From contig JAXGRA010000011.1 of the NCBI GenBank assembly GCA_040766135.1, positions 1-64,000 of the forward strand: a stretch of DNA of 64,000 nucleotides. Direction: 5' to 3'. Below are positions 59,370 to 64,000 of this stretch, one piece after another (position 1 is the stretch's first letter; each line of letters starts with the position of its first letter). The translations under genes were made by a program, and so were the position numbers. The notes under the pieces were generated by a model. The model did not search any database. It was given only the letters and a program-made list of their open reading frames with translations, and was not told the DNA's origin. Origin of the DNA: JAGVSV01 sp040766135. Its GTDB lineage: Bacteria; Bacillota; Clostridia; Christensenellales; Aristaeellaceae.

Positions 59370-59563
59370 GCGCCCCTCCTTTGGTGTCAGGGATATTGTA
59401 TCCTGCCGGCGGAAAAGCGCAACCTTCCTGCCTTTCAGGCTTTTACTTTCTGCCTCTTTTTCCATCAAGCTTTGCCGGAAAGAGGTAAAAAACTGCCCTT
59501 GCAGGGGCCGCCGATGCTGTGGTAGGATGGGTTGGGCCGGATGCCCGGCCGCACAACCCCCCG

Positions 59564-59635
59564 GTGTGTCATTATCGTCATTTGCGTCATCTGCGTACAC
59601 TGTGGGATTTGCGTACGTTGCGTACGTTGCGTACA
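59564..59635 (-). repeat. 9-bp minisatellite, left array
   Basis: Eight 9-bp units of the type TTGCGTACG / TTGCGTCAT read on the plus strand (several exact, some degenerate). On the minus strand they match the right array (unit NNNACGCAA). The two arrays are inverted about 140 bp apart and could pair to a long imperfect stem. Confidence 0.75.
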
Positions 59636-59767
59636 CAACCTGCAGGCTGATGACAGCCGGGAACAGAAGAACACCCAGGAATCCATGGTTCTCCCTACAA
59701 TAAGAGAGATACCGTAGGTTTCCTTTTCCCTTTTTCAGGGCATATTTTATTTTTTTCCCTACAGGGA

Positions 59768-59848
59768 ATGACGTTCATGACGCAGATGACGCAAATGACG
59801 CAACGTACGCAACGTACGCAACGTGCGCAATGTACGCAAATGACGCAG
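59768..59848 (+). repeat. 9-bp minisatellite, right array
   Basis: Nine 9-bp units from 59768: after one degenerate unit come ATGACGCAG, ATGACGCAA twice, CGTACGCAA twice, CGTGCGCAA, TGTACGCAA and ATGACGCAG. It lies upstream of the promoter-like element at 59870. The 9-bp unit leaves the frames open, which explains spurious reading frames rich in CVICV or TYATYA repeats. Confidence 0.8.
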
Positions 59849-59869
59849 CGGGGGAATATCCCGCATCCC

Positions 59870-60062
59870 TTGCTCATAAACACCTTGTCCCGTATACTCA
59901 ATACTGATGGAAAACAGTAATGCATCCAAAGGGGAGAGGATTTTGGTTTGCAGCAAGGAGCAGCCGAGGGAGCATAGCAGCGCTACGCTGACCGAGCAGC
60001 CGACACAGCTGCAAGACAAAAGACCCGACACGACGATGCAGTAATGTTTGGAATCAGTATCA
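59870..60062 (+). ncRNA. Possible structured transcript or dispersed intergenic repeat
   Basis: Promoter TTGCTC (59870-59875), 17 bp, TATACT (59893-59898). The following 150 bp can fold: TTGCAGC pairs with GCTGCAA (59948-59954, 60008-60014) and CAGCG with CGCTG (59978-59982, 59986-59990). It ends in the 18-bp repeat TGTTTGGAATCAGTATCA (60045-60062), which recurs at 6581. A 33-codon frame from TTG 59943 to TAA 60044 also exists behind GGGGAGAGG. Whether this is a small RNA, a leader or an interspersed repeat cannot be decided here. No other gene is seen between 59370 and 60085. Confidence 0.35.
60045..60062 (+). repeat. 18-bp dispersed repeat, copy 2
   Basis: Exact copy of the sequence at 6581-6598, 23 bp before the small reading frame at 60086. 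Confidence 0.7.
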
Positions 60063-60085
60063 TAAGAAAGCGCCGGGAGTGTACC

Positions 60086-60178
60086 ATGAAAAACCCCAAC
60101 ATCCTGTATGACATGAACAACCGCCACGGGCGGGACAAGGACATGCTTGCCCCCATGGATTGCGAGGTGCTGCGCTGA
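60086..60178 (+). CDS. 30-residue peptide, probably remnant of a sulfatase N-terminus
   Basis: ATG 60086 has a good ribosome site (GGGAG, 6 nt away); the stop overlaps the next ATG (TGATG). The first ten residues MKNPNILYDM resemble the first strand of type I sulfatases (M-K-x-P-N-I-L-x-I-M). This fits an internal deletion of a sulfatase gene once placed before its maturase. The alternative, a peptide substrate for the radical SAM enzyme behind it, is less likely but open: it has one Cys (MDCEVLR). Confidence 0.45.
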   Translation: MKNPNILYDMNNRHGRDKDMLAPMDCEVLR

Positions 60179-61266
60179 TGCCGCCGCTGACGGTGTTGAT
60201 CAAGCCTGCGTCCGGGCGCTGCAACATGCGCTGCCGGTACTGCTTTTATGTGGATGAAATGCAAAACCGCGATGCCGGCGTGCGCCCCAACATGACGGCG
60301 GCGGACGCCGATACCTTGGTGCGGCGCGCGTTTTTGTACGCCGAGGGGTTTGTCAGCTTCATGTTCCAGGGGGGCGAGCCCACGCTGGCGGGGCTTCCCT
60401 ATTTTGAGGCCTTTGCGCAGTCCGTCCGGCGCTACAACACCCGCGGGCTGGAGGTGCGCTATGCGCTGCAAACCAACGGCTATGATATCAGCGATGAGCT
60501 GATTGCGTTTTTTAAGCAGCACAATTTTTTGCTGGGTGTGTCCATGGACGGCGACCAAGCGCTGCACGATGCGCTGCGCCCCGATGCGCACGGGCAGGGC
60601 ACGCATGCGCGCGTTCAAAACACCATGAAGCGGCTGCAAAAAGCCGGCGTGGACGCCAATATTCTATGCGTGGTGTCCCAGCCCGTGGCCGAGCAGCCCG
60701 ACCGCGTGTGGGATGCCCTGGCGCCGTATCAATATTTGCAGTTTATCGCGTGCTTGGACGGCCTGAACGGCGAAACCGGCCCCTGGTCGGTGAGCAATGA
60801 GGCGTTTTTGACGTTTTTGCGCGGCACCTTCCGGCGCTATGTGCAGGCCATAGACCGCGGGCAGTATGTGTCGGTGCGCTGGTATGACAACTGGGTGCGC
60901 ATGCTGCGCGGCTTCGCGCCGGACACCTGCTCCATGCAGGGCCGCTGCGTGTGCGGCTTTACCGTGGAAAGCGACCTGAGCACCTACCCCTGCGATTTTT
61001 ACGCGCTGGACGAGTGGAAGCTGGGCAGCCTGAAAACCGAATCCTTTGTGCGCCTGGTCAAAAGCCAAACCGCCCAACAGTTCATACAGGCCAGCCTGCC
61101 GGTGCCTGATGCCTGCCGGGCGTGCGAATGGTATGCGCTGTGCCGCAACGGCTGCCGCCGCGAGCGCGTGCAGGGCCTGCACCGCTTTTGCCAGGCATAT
61201 CAAATATTTTTCCCCGAAGCGATGCCGGACTTGCAGCGCATCGCGCGCATGCAAAAAATTACATAA
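60178..61266 (+). CDS. Anaerobic sulfatase-maturating enzyme (radical SAM/SPASM)
   Basis: A 362-residue radical SAM enzyme that oxidises the active-site Cys or Ser of sulfatases to formylglycine. The SAM cluster motif CNMRCRYC (Cys15, 19, 22) follows LIKPASGR. FQGGEPTLAG, LQTNGYDI and GVSMDGD continue the barrel. SPASM-cluster cysteines: TCSMQGRCVCGF, TYPCDF, and CRACEWYALCRNGCRRER. Close over its length to clostridial anSME. ATG 60178 gives the canonical MPPLTVLIKP start. A Cys-type sulfatase gene lies convergently next to it, the expected client. Confidence 0.93.
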   Translation: MPPLTVLIKPASGRCNMRCRYCFYVDEMQNRDAGVRPNMTAADADTLVRRAFLYAEGFVSFMFQGGEPTLAGLPYFEAFAQSVRRYNTRGLEVRYALQTNGYDISDELIAFFKQHNFLLGVSMDGDQALHDALRPDAHGQGTHARVQNTMKRLQKAGVDANILCVVSQPVAEQPDRVWDALAPYQYLQFIACLDGLNGETGPWSVSNEAFLTFLRGTFRRYVQAIDRGQYVSVRWYDNWVRMLRGFAPDTCSMQGRCVCGFTVESDLSTYPCDFYALDEWKLGSLKTESFVRLVKSQTAQQFIQASLPVPDACRACEWYALCRNGCRRERVQGLHRFCQAYQIFFPEAMPDLQRIARMQKIT

Positions 61267-61288
61267 GAATAAACCGTTCTGCGGGCGG

Positions 61289-62770
61289 TTATCCCTTCAG
61301 CCGCGTGGCCTTTTCCATGGGCAGGCCGGTGCCGTAATCGCGCTGGCGGTACTCGCCCGGGTCGTTTTCGCGCTGGCGGGTGTAGCCGTCCACGTCCCAG
61401 CTGGGCTTTTTGTCCGGCCGCCAGGGCCGCATCTGCCATTGATAGCCCCGGAAGGGGTCGCGCGTTTGGTTCATCCAGTCTAAAATGCTGTCGTGCAGCT
61501 GGTTGCGGATGTCCGCGCAGGCGGGGTCGTTGATGCGGTTGTGCATGCAGTGCGGGTCGTCCTCCACGTTGTACAGCTCATCGGTGTCCAGCAGGTGCAG
61601 CGCCAGCCGCCAGGTATCGGTCACCACCGCGCGCATGGGCTGGAAGCCGCCAAAGCCGTCATGGTCAATTTCATAGCGCAAAAACTCCACAAAGGCCGGG
61701 CGCCCGGTGGGCAGCGCGATGTCCCAGGCCTGCTCAAGCAGGCTGCGCCCCTCAAACATAACCGGCCGCGCCAGCTTAAACCAATCCAGCACCGTGGCGG
61801 GCAGGTCGATGTGCGACACCGTGTGCGGGTACACCGTGCCCGCCGCAATGCCCGGCCCTTCCATCATCAGCGGCACGCGCGCGATTTCGTCATAGATGCA
61901 GGGCCCCTTGGCAAACAGCCGGTGTGCGCCCATGGCATCGCCATGGTCGGAGGTGAACAGCTTGAGCGCGCCGGGCGTCTGCGCGCGCGCGGCGGCCATC
62001 ACGCGGCCGATCAGGTCATCGGCATAGCTGTTGCAGCCCAGCAGCCGCACGGGCTTTAAGGGCTGCTGCTCGGCCTCTTTGGTCATGTTGCGCTCGCCCC
62101 ACAGCTTTTGCAGCAGCGGCTTGTTTTCCAGGGTGTCAAAGTGCGCGGCGTTCTTGGGCAGCTCCACATCCTGATACATGGAGGCATACGGCTCCGGGCA
62201 CAGGCCGGGGTCGTGCGGCTCGTCATAGGACACGACCAGGAAAAAATCCTCGTCGCGGTGCGCTTGGATGAACTTCAGCGCCCGCTGCGTGACGCGCCAG
62301 CCAAAGGTAAACTCCTCGGCGATGGGCGTTACCCGGGGGTCGGCCTTGCGGGACAGCAGCTTGTCCTCGTCGCTCAGCTCATCCAGGTAGTTTTTCATGT
62401 CATACCAATAGTCCGGGTCCCAGCCGTCCGGGCAGATGCCGTTGCCGAAATAATCCCCGGCATCCAAATGCCACTTGCCGATGTACGCGCAGGCCACGCC
62501 GTCTGCGGACAGCCGCTGGCCCAGCGTTTTTACATCGGCACCCAGCGGCATGCTGTTGCCCCAGCTGCCGTTGCTGTGCGGGTACAGCCCGGTAAACAGC
62601 GCCGAGCGCGCCGGCCCGCACACGGGCTGGCAGGTATATGCCCGCTCAAACCGCACGCCGTGGCGGGCGATATCGTCCATGTGGGGGGTGTTCATCTGCG
62701 GGAAGCCATAGCACCCCACCATGTTGTAGGCTGTCGTATCGGTCATGATCCAAATCATCTGGCGCGGCAT
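61289..62770 (-). CDS. Type I sulfatase, Cys-type
   Basis: A 493-residue cytoplasmic (no signal peptide) alkaline-phosphatase-fold sulfatase. The formylglycine motif C-x-P-x-R is CQPVCGPARSALFTG with Cys51; the N-terminal metal-site strand is MIWIMTDTTAYNMVGCYG and the second metal site FTSDHGDAMGAH. The enzyme hydrolyses sulfate esters, probably from host or dietary glycans, which fits fucose use in this window. Its Cys51 should be converted by the maturase at 60178. ATG 62770 was chosen (AGG 7 nt upstream) over GTG 62776. Confidence 0.93.
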   Translation of the reverse strand: MPRQMIWIMTDTTAYNMVGCYGFPQMNTPHMDDIARHGVRFERAYTCQPVCGPARSALFTGLYPHSNGSWGNSMPLGADVKTLGQRLSADGVACAYIGKWHLDAGDYFGNGICPDGWDPDYWYDMKNYLDELSDEDKLLSRKADPRVTPIAEEFTFGWRVTQRALKFIQAHRDEDFFLVVSYDEPHDPGLCPEPYASMYQDVELPKNAAHFDTLENKPLLQKLWGERNMTKEAEQQPLKPVRLLGCNSYADDLIGRVMAAARAQTPGALKLFTSDHGDAMGAHRLFAKGPCIYDEIARVPLMMEGPGIAAGTVYPHTVSHIDLPATVLDWFKLARPVMFEGRSLLEQAWDIALPTGRPAFVEFLRYEIDHDGFGGFQPMRAVVTDTWRLALHLLDTDELYNVEDDPHCMHNRINDPACADIRNQLHDSILDWMNQTRDPFRGYQWQMRPWRPDKKPSWDVDGYTRQRENDPGEYRQRDYGTGLPMEKATRLKG

Positions 62771-62882
62771 ACGCACACCTGCCTTTGCTGGTTTATTTAC
62801 CCTGGATAATAGGGGGGTTATGACGGGGTGTCAAGGGATGCAGGCCCTCAATGAAGCCCGAATGTCTTTTAATGAATGGCAA

Positions 62883-63578
62883 CTATCTTTTGTTGCCAAG
62901 TTCATGGAGCAAAGCCACCGTAATGTCTTTTGCAATAAGGGAGGCTTGGACGCAGTTTTTCTCAAAATGATCCGTTCCATCATGCGCGGCGTTGTCCGTG
63001 ACACACCGGATGGATATAAACGGTATGCCGTTCACATAGCATACATGGGCGATGCTTGCTGTTTCCATATCCACCGTTAAAGGCGCAAATTCATTTTCAA
63101 TCGTTTCCCGGCCTTCATCGGTGATAAACGACTCCCCCGTAGCCATTCGCCCCCAATGTGTTTTCCCCGGCAGCTTCATTTTGCCAACGGCGGCTTTGGA
63201 TAGTTCTGTCAACTCGCGGTCTGCTTTAAAAAATACCGATTTCATCCAGGGATGAAATTCCGTCAAAATGCTCGGCACAACATCGTGGTAGCAAACCTCC
63301 GTTGAAATGACCGCATCAAATATGTCAAGCTTAGGATCAATCCCGCCTGCTGTTCCGGAATTGATAATCGTGTGTACGCCAAATGCGTCTATTAAGATTT
63401 GGGCCGCTATGGCGGCATTCACCTTGCATATGCCGCAAAACAAAGCGACAACCTCTGTGCCGTGAATCCGTCCTTCATAGAACTTCAGCATGGATCTTTC
63501 GGTTGTTCTGCATTCTTCTATTGCAGGCAAAAAAGGGGCCAGTTCCCTGTCGAGTGCGCATATAATTCCAACCTTCAT
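62883..63578 (-). CDS. MTA/SAH nucleosidase-family protein
   Basis: A 231-residue nucleoside phosphorylase-fold protein that would split methylthioadenosine or S-adenosylhomocysteine: MKVGIICALDRELAPFLPAI, INSGTAGGIDPKLDIFDAVI, VDMETASIAHVCYVNGIPFI (catalytic Glu in M-E) and IRCVTDNAAHDG (the usual SD pair reads TD). ATG 63578 has GGTGGGGT 7 nt upstream. The gene is visibly poorer in GC than its neighbours, with different codon choice, which hints at recent acquisition. Confidence 0.85.
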   Translation of the reverse strand: MKVGIICALDRELAPFLPAIEECRTTERSMLKFYEGRIHGTEVVALFCGICKVNAAIAAQILIDAFGVHTIINSGTAGGIDPKLDIFDAVISTEVCYHDVVPSILTEFHPWMKSVFFKADRELTELSKAAVGKMKLPGKTHWGRMATGESFITDEGRETIENEFAPLTVDMETASIAHVCYVNGIPFISIRCVTDNAAHDGTDHFEKNCVQASLIAKDITVALLHELGNKR

Positions 63579-63769
63579 CGTCATACCCCACCTTTTGATT
63601 TGTCGATTGATTATAGTTTGTTTCCCGGCCGCAATCAATCCGCCGGCAAGGCGCACAACAGGGTACGCATGCGCCAAGGGTGGGCATTTAATCGCCCCCA
63701 GCAAGGAGTTTGTCTGTCGCGCGGCGAAAAGAAAAGAGAAAACCATTTATTGACTACGGGAGGACAGGC

Positions 63770-64000
63770 ATGATCATCACCATCACCCGCCATGCACAGA
63801 CAGACGGCAACGTAATGAAACAGTACGTAGGCTCCACCGATATGCCTATCAACCAACAGGGCGCGCAGCAAGCCGCGCAGGGAATTATCAACCCTGCGGT
63901 GCAGCGCGTATATGTCACGCCCCTGCAGCGCACCCAGCAGACCGCGCGCATACAATACCCCGCCGCCCAGCAGGTGGTGGTGCCCGGCCTGCAGGAGATG
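63770..64000 (+). CDS. Histidine phosphatase family protein (3' end outside window)
   Basis: Only the first 77 codons are present. It starts MIITITRHAQTDGN, the RHG-type phosphohistidine motif of the phosphoglycerate mutase/alpha-ribazole phosphatase superfamily, followed by the usual YVGSTDMPINQQGAQQA and VYVTPLQRTQQTA. GGGAGG lies 8 nt before the ATG. The substrate cannot be told from this part. Confidence 0.88.
   Translation, partial: MIITITRHAQTDGNVMKQYVGSTDMPINQQGAQQAAQGIINPAVQRVYVTPLQRTQQTARIQYPAAQQVVVPGLQEM

Noticed and set aside
59564..59848. CRISPR array or coding repeat
   Set aside because: Units are contiguous 9-mers without spacers; the open frames result from the 3-divisible unit length.
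1..64000. tRNA, rRNA, insertion sequence, prophage or replication origin
   Set aside because: I looked for cloverleaf-like stretches, transposase or integrase motifs, and DnaA-box clusters while reading and found none that could be supported.

Overview
The window is a GC-rich (roughly 60% by eye), gene-dense bacterial segment. It looks like an anaerobic gut-type member of Bacillota, class Clostridia. The reasons are: oxygen-labile enzymes (a two-subunit iron-sulfur L-serine dehydratase, an anaerobic sulfatase-maturating radical SAM enzyme); many GTG/TTG starts with strong AGGAGG ribosome sites; a MATE exporter, DegV, TlyA and a GlnA of Gram-positive type; and sugar uptake through an ABC importer without its own ATPase. 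No rRNA, tRNA, insertion sequence or CRISPR array was seen. The species was not identified.

Layout. 1-3335: end of tlyA, then a class II aldolase and L-fucose isomerase (deoxy-sugar catabolism). 3402-6492: an OmpR/PhoR-type two-component system followed by a secreted PepSY protein ending in 24 consecutive aspartates. 6536-11206: a gene-poor leader, two secreted Ig/propeller-like proteins and a membrane-embedded LuxR regulator. 11308-16838 (minus strand): MazG-like, DUF6054-like, an ABC-2 exporter pair, L-serine dehydratase, a flavodoxin-like protein and a DsrE-like protein. 16992-22159: a cell-envelope operon (L,D-transpeptidase, secreted protein, MBOAT O-acyltransferase, AlgX/AlgJ-like partner) followed by a macro-domain protein. 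22209-29256: UroD-like methyltransferase, peroxiredoxin, hypothetical, MATE exporter, rhamnulokinase, PHP hydrolase. 29326-33932: a second PepSY protein with a 25-Asp tail and the same type of upstream operator as the first, DegV, and a propeller/solute-binding fusion. 34043-38875: proBAC, then a Fic protein and an AAC(3)-like acetyltransferase, bounded on one side by an operator-like array and on the other by a tandem hairpin array. 39195-40964: ClC antiporter and a ParB-like protein.

40998-49593 (minus strand) is the most unusual part. Gamma-glutamyltransferase is followed by two paralogous modules, each made of a TRAP-like large permease, a 47-51 residue two-helix membrane protein too short for most gene callers, and an exported aspartoacylase/AstE-like zinc deacylase. 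A secreted DUF6305-like protein and a third deacylase complete the set. I read this as an envelope system that trims gamma-glutamyl or N-acyl compounds outside the cell and moves the products across the membrane; the substrate is unknown.

49931-58651: a Phd/YefM-like protein, a sugar ABC importer, glutamine synthetase, and a TldD/TldE pair whose TldD is frameshifted inside its metal site. 58692-64000: a Crp/Fnr regulator, a 0.7-kb non-coding stretch with two inverted 9-bp minisatellites and a structured repeat, an anaerobic sulfatase maturase facing a Cys-type sulfatase, an MTA/SAH nucleosidase-like gene and the start of a histidine phosphatase.
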